64,000 bases of DNA from contig JAACJP010000028.1 in assembly GCA_013368375.1 (NCBI GenBank), forward strand, positions 554,121 through 618,120, read 5' to 3'. Below are positions 30,808 through 40,758 of the stretch, in pieces (position 1 is the first letter of the stretch; each line of letters opens with the position of its first letter). This stretch comes from Tricholomella constricta. Its lineage: Eukaryota; Basidiomycota; Agaricomycetes; Agaricales; Lyophyllaceae. The position numbers and the translations under genes are program-made. The notes beneath the pieces were generated by a model. It did not search any database. It saw only the letters and a list, made by a program, of their open reading frames with translations, and was not told the origin of the DNA.

Positions 30808-33699
30808 ATGTCCTCGACGATAGTGGAGCCCAACACAACCATCCGCTATCAAAACTTCGAAGGTCCTTCCTTCACTCAAAGGAGACCTTCACCACCACCT
30901 TTCGAAACTTCCCCTGCCTCAACAGGACCTCCGATGCAAGGGACTTTCGGACCCAACAGGTCCAGGCTGGAACAACAGATCTTCCAACCCGGTCAACATG
31001 AGGGGGACTTTTCCTCTGTCAGTCAAGACCCTCGACGACCCCTACCCCGAACCCCCTCAAACGTTTTCAACCCGTCCTATCAACTCGCTACCCCCAACTA
31101 TCCCCCCTTACCACCATCAACAACGACCTCCGGACCTCCGCCATCGAGTAACCAGACTCCCGGGTCATACTACGACAGACTGAGGAACCCGGAGATGTTC
31201 CAAAGGAGGGATAGGGCGCGGGAGGAGGCACAGGGACAATTCGCTCGACAACAAAACCCCTTCCTGCACGGCTCAGACCACGAGCGGATACTATACGAGC
31301 TCCGCATGTCGCGAGAGGAGTTTTCACGTCAAGCGCACGAGCTCCTGGTCGAAACCATGGGGATGGACCACCAACCCAGGACACCAGAACAATGGGCCAA
31401 TCTCGTGTTGTCGACCGTACAACTGCACGAAGCCCATCGACTGCCCCCACAACTGACGGTGTTGCTACAAATGGGGGGAAACGAACGAAGGTTGCGCGCT
31501 CTGGCTGGGGAAATCCAGACATCCAACGACGAAAGAAGATTCTCCGACCCCCAAAGCGCGGGACGTTCTTTCCACATGCCAATTCAGGAACCAATTCCCT
31601 CCAGAATCGAAATGAGATTCGAGGAACCTCCACGAGCGACGAGCACCGTCAATACGCAGTCGGCCTCTGCTCTACTTCGGAGGATGAACCAAGGAAACGC
31701 AACTCCTAGTCAAGAAAGGTTCGAACCCACCATCACGCTGGGGGCGGACACTCGAAGAGCTCCGACGTTCGGGTTCTGGGGAGCCCACAATTTGCAAAGG
31801 ATCCCCGAAGAGAATCCCTCTTTCGAAGGACCGTTTTCCAGGCCAAACTCGGGTTTTCAAGGCCTACAAAAGACCTCCGCAAGACAAGAAGGAGCTCCTC
31901 AGAGGGAACCCGAGAATATTCCCCTACCTCCGTCGGAACAAGGAGTCCCAACGCCGTTATCGTACACTCATAGCTACAAATTACGCGAAGAAAACCGGGA
32001 AGAAGGAGGAGCACCCCCAAGGACACGAGAAGACTGGCGCCAAACACCACCTCACCTGGCGACTCAGAACAGGAGGTCACCGCAAGGCCCACGCCCCATC
32101 TCCCCAAGAGAACGACGGGGACTCGGAGCGGACCCCAGCCCCGGTCAAAATGTGAACATCCTCGAAGGAAGGCAAGGGACCCAACAACAGTTCCCCCAGT
32201 TCGAACAATACAGAACTGACTACAACCGCGGACCAGCCCCACCAATACCCGGCGGACGACCAATCCCTCAGTACAACGGACCACCTCCACAGCCCCAACC
32301 ACCTCCGGGATCTTCGGGACCACCTACCCCGAGAGGATCTCAACGGGGAAACGGTCCCGGAGGACCAGGAGGGGGAGGAGGAGGTTACGGAGGAGGAGGG
32401 GGAGGCCCCGGTGGAGGCGGGGGAGGTCCCGGAGGAGGAGGAGGTCACGGAGGATACGGACCACCACAAGGACCAGGAGGCCCTGGAGGCCCCGGAGGTC
32501 CGGGATGGGGAGGAGGAGGCCCAGGATGGGGAGGGGGAGGTCACGGAGGAGGAGGAGGAGGAGGCCCGCCCGGAAACCAAGGGGGAGGCCACTTCGCAAA
32601 CCCCCAACGACCCCCACCTCCACCGCAACAATTCTTAGGCCCAAATCAAAACTTGACCCCGGAACAGTATCGGCACCTCCTAAACCTGGAATCGAAGATC
32701 GACATCAGGAAACCGGACCCCTTCACGGGAAAAGAACCGAGGAGATGGAAGACCTTCGTCACGGAATGCCTAGTAACGTTTCAAGCCAAGGCGATCACCT
32801 ACGAACAGGATCACCTGAAGGTGTCATTCACGAGCTCCTACTTAAAGGACGGAGCTATGGACTACTTTCGACTGCAACTCACGTACAACCCCCAACACCC
32901 AATGTTCACGAATTGGGAAGGATTCGTACACGAACTAGGATCACGCTTCGGAATACCGAACTCGAGAGTGGAAGCCGAGAACAACATTTCGCGACTGAAA
33001 ATGAAGGACTGGGAAAAGTTCACAGCATTCATCGTCAAGTTCGAACAAGAAGCGTACGAAACAGGTTGGAACTGGGTAGCGCTGCAGTTCACACTCCGGA
33101 AAGCGCTCCCCCCGCGAATCCTCAACGTCCTGGCCATCGCACCAAGCCCCGAAACCTACGAAGGTTACCGAGATCTGGTCACTCAAATCGATCGGAGGTA
33201 CTGGGAACATCGCATAGAAAATCCAGAGTCCTACAAACCCCTCTGGGCGAATAACGCGAACGCCCCCAACACCTCCGCACGACCTCCGATGGGACCTTCG
33301 GCCGGACCCGCAAGCCGCACGACGCCGCAAACGGCTCAAGGGAACAGGAACGCACGCTTGAACGCCGAAAGTCATGATCAGGACCCGGACTCAGGTAGGG
33401 AAGGTAAGGCGCAAGACCAGGAAATCGCATGGGACGACGAGGAGGCCCTACAAGCCAACAACTTCGGGTTCAAGAAGTCAACACGCCCCTGGGTGAAGAT
33501 CGACGAAGACGTAAAGCAACAACGAATTCGAGACAAGGCCTGCATCCTATGCGGTGACCTGGAACACTGGATGCGCGACTGCCCAACAGCAAACGCCATG
33601 GGCAGAGCCACCTACCTCATCGGCGACGACATCTTCGAATTCCATCACAAGACAGAAGAGGGAAACGCGGGGGCGATTCAGGACTTGCCCGGGCTCTGA
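30808..33699 (+). CDS. GypB1 gag, 963 aa, with long low-complexity region
   Basis: Starts [19 protein letters not shown] just after the primer site. Residues 1-510 are Pro/Gln/Arg-rich and disordered. About 510-595 is a glycine run ([12 protein letters not shown] pattern, 32341-32590). The structured Gag follows ([53 protein letters not shown]), then one CCHC knuckle ([14 protein letters not shown]). At over 960 residues it is long for a Ty3-type Gag. The stop (33697-33699) lies inside the stem of the frameshift signal. The frame is also open upstream through the LTR, but this is not conserved in GypB2, so I use the internal ATG. Confidence 0.9.
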   Translation: MSSTIVEPNTTIRYQNFEGPSFTQRRPSPPPFETSPASTGPPMQGTFGPNRSRLEQQIFQPGQHEGDFSSVSQDPRRPLPRTPSNVFNPSYQLATPNYPPLPPSTTTSGPPPSSNQTPGSYYDRLRNPEMFQRRDRAREEAQGQFARQQNPFLHGSDHERILYELRMSREEFSRQAHELLVETMGMDHQPRTPEQWANLVLSTVQLHEAHRLPPQLTVLLQMGGNERRLRALAGEIQTSNDERRFSDPQSAGRSFHMPIQEPIPSRIEMRFEEPPRATSTVNTQSASALLRRMNQGNATPSQERFEPTITLGADTRRAPTFGFWGAHNLQRIPEENPSFEGPFSRPNSGFQGLQKTSARQEGAPQREPENIPLPPSEQGVPTPLSYTHSYKLREENREEGGAPPRTREDWRQTPPHLATQNRRSPQGPRPISPRERRGLGADPSPGQNVNILEGRQGTQQQFPQFEQYRTDYNRGPAPPIPGGRPIPQYNGPPPQPQPPPGSSGPPTPRGSQRGNGPGGPGGGGGGYGGGGGGPGGGGGGPGGGGGHGGYGPPQGPGGPGGPGGPGWGGGGPGWGGGGHGGGGGGGPPGNQGGGHFANPQRPPPPPQQFLGPNQNLTPEQYRHLLNLESKIDIRKPDPFTGKEPRRWKTFVTECLVTFQAKAITYEQDHLKVSFTSSYLKDGAMDYFRLQLTYNPQHPMFTNWEGFVHELGSRFGIPNSRVEAENNISRLKMKDWEKFTAFIVKFEQEAYETGWNWVALQFTLRKALPPRILNVLAIAPSPETYEGYRDLVTQIDRRYWEHRIENPESYKPLWANNANAPNTSARPPMGPSAGPASRTTPQTAQGNRNARLNAESHDQDPDSGREGKAQDQEIAWDDEEALQANNFGFKKSTRPWVKIDEDVKQQRIRDKACILCGDLEHWMRDCPTANAMGRATYLIGDDIFEFHHKTEEGNAGAIQDLPGL

Positions 33700-33704
33700 A
33701 TCGC
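33660..33704 (+). promoter_or_regulatory. -1 ribosomal frameshift signal, GypB1 gag/pol
   Basis: Slippery heptamer G-GGA-AAC (33660-33666) in gag phase, a 6-base spacer, then a perfect 9-bp stem GCGATTCAG (33673-33681) with CTGAATCGC (33696-33704). The pol frame is -1 relative to gag and is open through this point. The gag TGA lies in the 3' arm. Identical in GypB2. Confidence 0.85.
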
Positions 33705-36700
33705 GAAGACCTAAAACCGGACCTTAACACTAAACTACGCGCAACGGCATTATCGACAACGGACACCCGCACAGTAACCCTCTCCTCCCATTCGTCACTG
33801 GCATTCCTAATACACCTCACGCCAAACGGAGGAGGAGAAGATCCCGAAAACACGCTCATCGACAGCGGAGCTACCGACAACTTCATGGACTCCGTCATGG
33901 CGACATCACGTGGGCTCCACCTTGAGGAGCTCAACCCCCCAATAAACCTCTGCCTATTCGACGGAGAACTCTCCGCATCAGGCAAAATCACACACTATAC
34001 CACCAACGACGTCGAATTCAGCGACGGCACCACTCAGAGGATAAGATTCCTCATAACGAAACTCCACGAGACAGCGACGATAGTACTGGGACTATCATGG
34101 CTGAAGGAGGTCAACCCCCGCATAAATTGGAAAGACCTCTGCATCACGCTACGACGGGGGTCAAACGGCAAAATCGAAGGATCACTACCGGACCTCCGAA
34201 GAAAAAAGGAAGTCGCTCCAACAACAACAGGTACAGGAGCTCAACGCTTACCCTCGCGGTCGGCTCGCTCCTTCACGATCGAAGTACAGTTGGAGGGATC
34301 TGCAACGCGTCTACGGGCACTTATTGATAGTGGGGCGGCGGGCAACTTCATAACAAAATCCTCGTGTACGAAGCCGGAACCTCTCGCCAACCCCATGACC
34401 CTACAACTGTTCGACGGAAACCCCAGCGGAGGCGGAGCCATTTCACACCATAGTCCCGAAACGATCAAACTCGAGAACGGACTAGAGTATAAGGTCGACC
34501 TCCTCATAACACAGTTACATCCAGCCACACCAGTAGTGCTTGGATTACCTTGGTTACGGGAAGCAAATCCGGACATCGACTGGCGGGAAATGTCCATGAC
34601 CATGGAACAAGGGGCAGGACTAGCCGCGATATCGCTTTCCCAGAAGACGCAATGGGGAACCGTGACCCTTGAGGAGGAGGAAGACGTCGAAGCTCCGAAA
34701 CCAGCCAACCCCCTTTCGGAAAAACAACCCCTCCTCAGGGACATCCTGGACAACGATAACGACCAGAAAGACACCTCCAACGACATCAAGAAGGAGGAAG
34801 ACACCCGCCCAAACACCAACAAACCCCAAGAGGAAGTACCAACACCGACAACCGAGTCGCCAGAGGAGGTAACGGGACGGAAACGCACCCGAAAACCACC
34901 CCCACCGAACTACTTCCCTCCAAACGTTCCGAGGTCCAAATTCAAACCTCACCCCAAACGAAAATCCGCAACGTCCCCAACGACAGAAACACAGGAAGAA
35001 GAGGAAACCAACCCGGAAACGGAGGTCGAAGATGAAACCGGAGAGGGAGAAGAGGATGTCGAAACACAAAACATCCGCCTGATCGGAGCGGCGCCATTCG
35101 CGAACCTCATCAGGGACGGAGCCACAGCGTTCCAACTACACATCTCCCCCACCGAAAAGGAAGAACACCTCCATGCCAATAACACCTCCGACGACGAACC
35201 CAAACAACCAAAGACAGAAAAGGAAATCTTTGAGGAAGTCGTACCTCCGGAGTACAGGGACTTCGAAGACGTATTCTCAGCGGGCGAAGCGAAAACCATC
35301 CCCCCACACCGACCTTACGATCACACAGTGGAACTCGACGAAAACACTACCCCTCCCTTCGGAAAGATATACAACATGTCCGAACTGGAGTTGAAAGCAT
35401 TGAAGGATTACATCGACGAGATGCTCGGTAAAGGGTTCATCCGACCTTCGAGTTCATCAGCGGGAGCTCCGGTACTGTTCGCAAAGAAGAAGGACGGATC
35501 ACTCCGGTTATGCGTGGACTATAGAGGATTAAATCGGATCACCAAGAAGAACCGTTACCCTCTACCTCTGATCGGAGACCTCATAGACCGACTTCAAAAA
35601 GCAAAAGTATACTCGAAGATCGACCTCCGAGTGGGCTACAACAACGTCCGCATAGCTCCGGGACACGAATGGAAGACAGCCTTCCGCACTCGCTATGGAC
35701 TTTTCGAATACCTGGTAATGCCCTTCGGCATGACAAACTCACCCGCGACGTTCCAACACTTCATGAACGACATCTTTCACGACATGAACGACGTGTTCGT
35801 AGTGATCTATCTCGACGACATTCTGGTTTTCTCGGAGACCTTAGAGGAACATCACGGACACGTTCGGAAGGTCCTCGAGAGGCTCCGGAAACACAACCTT
35901 CATGCGAAACCGGAGAAATGCACGTTTCACACTACGGAGATCGAGTATCTAGGCGTCATTGTATCCCCTGGCGGAGTAAAGATGGATCCAGGAAAAGTCG
36001 ACGCGATCCGGAAGTGGCCTAGACCGACGAAGGTCAAGGAACTCCAATCTTTCCTAGGTTTTGCAAACTTCTATCGGCGGTTTATCGACAATTACTCGGG
36101 CATAACGAAGAGGCTAAACAAACTCACGCAAAAGGACACAATCTGGAAATGGGATTCCGAATGCGAAGGAGTTTTCGAGCTATTGAAGAAAGCATTCTCC
36201 TCCGCACCCATCCTACGACACTTCGATCCTCAACTACCGGTGATACTAGAGTGCGATGCTTCCGACTTTGCCATAGCAGGAATCATCTCCCAATTCGACG
36301 AGACATCGCAAGACCTACGTCCCGTCGCCTTCTATGCGAGAACCATGATAGACGCGGAGCTCAACTATGACATCTACGATAAGGAGCTCCTAGCGATCGT
36401 TGAAGCGTTTAAACAATGGAGAGCCTACCTCGAGGGATCCCCCCACCGCATTCAAGTGTACTCCGACCACAACAACCTACAGTACTTCTCCACGACCAAG
36501 CAACTCAGTCGCAGACAAGCACGATGGTCGGAATGCCTGGCGAACTTCGACTTCCAAATAAACTACAGACCGGGAAGACTAGGAGCGAAGCCAGATGCCC
36601 TCACACGACGAGCGGACGTATATCCTAAGAAGGGTTTCGAACAGGATCATAATTCGTTCAATAACCGCATCATCATACCCCCCGAACGGTTGAACGCATC

Positions 36701-38522
36701 CCTAATTCTAAACGAACAACTCCTGTTGAACAACGTTCGTAATGCACCCCGAGATGACTTCTTCGAGAAATACGCACCCAAACCTGGAGACAAGTCCTCC
36801 GCGTTCTCACTATCCGACGACCACAAGCTACTCCTTCGCGACGGAAGAATCTACGTACCGAACCATTCCAGATTACGCCTCGACATCCTGCAGCAACATC
36901 ACGATCACAAACTACGTGGACATCCAGGAATCAGAAAGACCACACAACTCATCATGAGGACTTATTTCTGGCCCGGATTACGGAAGGAGGTCACCCGATA
37001 CGTCCGAAGTTGCCACACTTGCAAAAGAGCGAAGGTCCCGCGCCACAGCCCATATGGATTGCTGAAACCGCTTCAGATCGGACGACGGGCGTGGGCCTCC
37101 ATATCTATGGACCACATCGTGGAATTACCGGAATCGGATGGGTACGACGCCATCTTGGTCGTAGTATGCCGCCTCACAAAACAAGGCATCTTCATACCCT
37201 GTCACACAACGGACACAGCGAAGGAGCTCGCACAACTGTTCCTAGAACACGTCTTCTCCAAGCACGGATTACCCGATGACATCATCTCCGACAGAGGCAC
37301 TCTCTTCGTCTCCCGTTTTTGGAGCTCGCTGTGCAAAGCCCTGGACATCAAATCGAACCTTTCGACCGCGTATCACCCGGAGACCGACGGCCAGATGGAA
37401 CGAGTAAATCAGACACTGGAACAGTACCTCCGGATGTACGTGAACTACCTCCAGACCAACTGGCGAACACAGCTCCCACTGGCGGAATTCACGTATAACA
37501 ATACGACCCATTCAACCACGGGAGTCTCTCCTTTCTTTGCGAACAAAGGCTATCACCCCCGCCTGACAATCTCTATAAAAGACATACCGGCAAGGGAAGC
37601 CCAGGAGGTAGCCGTCGACCTCCGGACCCTCCAGGACTACCTCCGCCAAGAGATAGAGATCGCAAACGAAGCCTACAAACGATTCGCGGACAAGAAACGG
37701 GACCCTACACCAGACTGGGCCGTAGGAACGGAGGTATGGCTTGACTGCCGGAATATCAAAACGAAACGCCCCTCCAAAAAGCTGGACCACCGGAGACTGG
37801 GCCCCTTCAAAATCCTACAGAAGATCTCCAGCCACGCGTACCGTCTGGAACTACCTCCGGCATTGAAGGGAATTCACAATGTTTTCCACGTCAAATTACT
37901 CGAAGAACACAAACACGAGAACTTCCCAGGAAGGTCAAAGCCACCTCCGCAGACGATCGAAGTCGAGGGCGAAGAGCACTATGAAGTAGGACAAATCCTA
38001 GACTCCAGGACACGAGGGAGGCGCGTCTTTTACTTGGTACGATGGGAAGGGTACGGCCCCGAAGACGACACATGGGAACCAGCAGAGAATACAGAAGGAG
38101 CAGGGGTAGCGAGGGGGGACGACAACAACATGGAGGGAGGGCAAGACTGTAGAGCTGGAAGAGCTGGCGTTGGAAAATTCGAAACAGACGAGCCCTTTAA
38201 AAAGAGAGGCTCGACAGGGGGAGTATCGGGGGACACCGCGCGCGTAGCGCCCGACAAAGGAGGGGCCAAAAGAGGAGAAGTCGGCGCCGCGGGAGAAAGG
38301 GAAGGGGAACGAGACACGGACGAAGGCCGCCTCCCCAGCCCCTGCAGACCAGATCGCCCACCCCCACGACTAACAGACACTAATTTTCGACCCTGCCCTC
38401 GAGTACCTCGAAAAATGGCGCGTGGAGGCGAAACACGGCTAACGCTCATGGCGGCCTCATCACCAGAAGACGAAGTCAGGGAAAGGACCTCCGCAGAGGG
38501 CACGGAGACAAGGGAGTTTTGA
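33667..38522 (+). CDS. GypB1 pol: two proteases, RT, RNase H, integrase, chromodomain, aberrant tail
   Basis: Reached by a -1 shift. Two retropepsin-like domains stand in tandem: [10 protein letters not shown] at about 33855 and [10 protein letters not shown] at about 34320, each followed by a VLGLSWL or VLGLPWL segment. Then an acidic linker, RT ([28 protein letters not shown]), RNase H ([22 protein letters not shown]), integrase ([43 protein letters not shown]) and a chromodomain ([23 protein letters not shown]). After [10 protein letters not shown] the frame enters antisense-gene DNA through a deletion at 38097-38102, so the last 140 residues are not native. The enzyme domains themselves look complete. 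Confidence 0.92.
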
Positions 38523-39301
38523 AAAGAAGGCGGCGCCACACGCAAGACGCGACGGATGGCGACGAAGGACATCGCGACACCAGTACGAGAAAAAGTGAAC
38601 CCTTCGACACGGGATTGAAGCCACGCCAAGGGGATGCCCAACTGCCTAGCCGCCACTTCTAGGCCATGATCGAGCGAAAGCGAGCACAAGGAGTGCGCCG
38701 CACGACAATCAACACAAGGCAGGGTCCCGCGAAGACGGACCTCCTGAAATTGACAAGGCTGCTGACGCCCCCGACAACGATCGCACTAACGAAGAACCCA
38801 AAACGGAATCAGCTAAAGCGATCGACTCGATCACAGAAGGAGGGCGACACTTACCGGCGCATGCGCCTCACACCATGCCAAGGAGGGAGGAACCCGCACA
38901 GCGGTACGCAACACCTCCGCCAAAATCGCATCCGTCAACAACGACCCCCAGGATAAGGAGGTGGCCGCCGGACGCGATACAGGATCACTAGCCAGTTCAA
39001 ACTCGGCCTCAGGAGTGACGGAACGAGGACGCCGGATTTGTCGAGATCGGTTAGGAAGACGGATGGTGAGACGAGGGACGGGGGGCGTAGAGGGAGCAGG
39101 GGAAGAGTCAGGGATCGTCGAAACGCCCCCATCGATAAGAGTGACGATCTCAGGCAGAGAGGAGGTGGGAGAAGCAGGTTGGGGCACGCCCAAGAACGCG
39201 ACGCGCGCTCGATCTTCAGCGGACAAGCGCGCCAATTCCTCATCGTGTAAAATTCGGGCAGCGGAGGCAGAGGACGCGGAATCTTGGTGGGACCTCGACA
39301 T
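38030..39301 (-). pseudogene. GypB1 antisense gene, 5' part only
   Basis: Opposite strand to the element, between pol and the 3' LTR. Exon 1 39301-38855 (447 nt, MSRSHQDSASSASAARI...), intron 38854-38744 (GTAAGT...CAG), exon 2 from 38743. The protein has the same blocks as the intact copy in GypB2: SDPVSRPAATSLSWG, AILAEVLRTAVRVPPSLAWC, and the Cys/His cluster GTLPCVDCRAAHSLC. At 38097-38102 a deletion joins exon 2 to pol; the frame then stops at 38030. The coiled coil and the third exon are lost. Exon 1 length and intron position agree with GypB2 although the N-terminal half has diverged strongly. Confidence 0.8.
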
Positions 39302-39499
39302 GAAGAGAAGTGAGGATTGGAAGAGGAAAAAACAACTGGAATTTTCTCTATTCGGTCTCCGAGATCCTCAAAACACCCACAAGGACCCACAAACAATCTA
39401 GACCGCACGTGCCCCTCACGTGACCGCGCACACGCGAGAACAAAAACACAAAAAACTTTACTCTCCTTGCATTCGAAAAGCTGCCCCGCGTCTCAGTGG

Positions 39500-39522
39500 C
39501 TCGACGCTTGAGGAGGGGGTAA
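39500..39522 (+). other. GypB1 polypurine tract
   Basis: GAGGAGGGGGTAA directly before the 3' LTR, the usual plus-strand primer position. Confidence 0.8.
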
Positions 39523-39880
39523 TGTCACGACCGTCCCTAATCGACCACCCCTAAACTCCCACCTTCTATGCTTTCCCACGCACGTCCGCGGTACATATAT
39601 GACACCACTTTCTTCTTTGACACCTTACCTCGATATTGCTTATTGTTACGACTAGTCTCTGTTCTCGGTTTCTTTTCCACTCTCAATCTATTCTGTTTCT
39701 TTCACTCGTATCTCTTGAGCTCCACACGTTCTCGTAAACGCTCTCGTGAACGCCTTCGTCGACGCTCACGACCTCCGGATATCCTATTCGAAGGCCGTCT
39801 TCCTCAACGAACGTCAGGCCTGTCCGCTTCGGTGGTTCCAGAACACTTCTGTAACCGGCGTGCTACACAGAGTCCTAACA
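39523..39880 (+). repeat. GypB1 3' LTR (358 bp)
   Basis: Matches the 5' LTR with two differences seen (C/T at the CTACGC/CTATGC site and T/C in ACTTTACC/ACCTTACC). Followed by TSD GTAGA. Confidence 0.95.
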
Positions 39881-39885
39881 GTAGA

Positions 39886-40405
39886 GGTGCACCTGACGCT
39901 TGAGGAGGGGCGAGAACCTGAAGATGTTCAGGGTCCCGTTGTCCGATTCTGCCGTCGAGCTGACAGGCGATAACGCCCGTCGTCGAAGGTACGCACTCGT
40001 AACCGACTGGTTATCCGTGTTGGTGTGTACCGGGGCTTGTACCGAAGACTGTGGCACAGCAGTGGGGGCCGGGGAGGCGGCGTACGCGGCGTACGCTTGT
40101 TGCAGAGCCAATCGTACGGGGCCATCGTCCGATGCATGTCTAAGACTCGCATCTGCAGCAGTTTCGACCCCCAGAGTGCCTAACCTTGCGGCTGGGCGCT
40201 CTGTGGCGTGCATTGATAGTAGCTCCAGGCTACTTACCGCTGTTGGTCCCTCTGCTGCTGCTACACCTTGCCCGACTTCGTCCGAACGACGTTGAGGCGG
40301 CACATAGGCTATAGGAGGTCGCGGTACTGGCGGATCGACGATAGATTGTATCGTTGGTGTGTTTTCAGAGCTGGTAGCGCTCGGTGGCGCTCGGTTTGGA
40401 TCCAT
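39886..40405 (-). CDS. GypA2 gag, N-terminal part
   Basis: Begins MDPNRAPPSATSSENTP at 40405 and runs to the GypB1 insertion point. Removing GypB1 and one GTAGA copy joins it in frame to the piece at 29573-30420. Ala/Pro/Ser-rich and apparently disordered (QQAYAAYAASPAPTAVPQ). The few residues after the TSD come from the LTR and are not native. The ATG is about 115 bases inside the 5' LTR, a normal leader length. Confidence 0.75.
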
Positions 40406-40519
40406 CGCAGATAGACCTTCGTTTCAGGGTTGTGGTGATGGTGATGGCGCTGATAAGCGAGTCGACGTCGACGATAGAGAGCAGTTAAGCAGATAGCAAA
40501 GCTGGGTAGCTTAAAAAAG

Positions 40520-40753
40520 TGTAACGGTTGTACGGGGTTGGGGGATCCTTGCGAGACACCAGACACGTTAAGCTAGACCAATCTGTGGGATTCTGCTAAG
40601 TACGTGTACAGGGTGAAGGTGCAAAGGATTATCTAAGCATAAACTGTACAGGACATTTATATACACATAACAAAGATGGTCGTGCATTACCAGAAGGTAA
40701 TGCCAAACAGGTCGCGTCTCAATATAGACGTATTGTAACGCGCCGTCGTTACA
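40520..40753 (-). repeat. GypA2 5' LTR (234 bp)
   Basis: Appears identical to the copy at 20752-20985. On the minus strand it is followed by CTTTTTTAAGCTACC, the same T-run plus AAGCTACC seen after the GypA1 LTR. This is not a canonical TGG-type tRNA primer site. Confidence 0.95.
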
Positions 40754-40758
40754 CCACA

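Larger units (their letters stand above)
30421..39880 (+). mobile_element. GypB1: Ty3/gypsy chromodomain element with antisense gene remnant
   Basis: 9,460-bp plus-strand element in the gag of GypA2. LTRs are 358 bp and differ at two positions by eye. TSD GTAGA (30416-30420 and 39881-39885). Contents: 5' LTR, self-complementary primer site, 963-aa gag, -1 frameshift signal, pol with two protease domains, truncated antisense gene, polypurine tract GAGGAGGGGG, 3' LTR. Compared with GypB2 it has lost about 1.1 kb at the pol/antisense-gene boundary. Confidence 0.95.
20752..40753 (-). mobile_element. GypA2: Ty3/gypsy chromodomain element with third ORF (young)
   Basis: Minus-strand relative of GypA1 with 234-bp LTRs that I find identical and a 5-bp TSD CCACA (20747-20751 and 40754-40758). 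In the element's direction: 5' LTR, gag-pro, pol, hairpin cluster, ORF3, polypurine tract, 3' LTR. GypB1 (30421-39880 plus its TSD) splits gag. Apart from that insertion and a TGA at 29573, all frames are open, so it transposed recently. Confidence 0.95.

Noticed and set aside
34241..35135. Long antisense frames over the GypB pol linker (also 50582-51476)
   Set aside because: They are shadows of a conserved, compositionally biased pol region. Unlike the antisense gene at 45336-47332 they have no independent structure or splice pattern.
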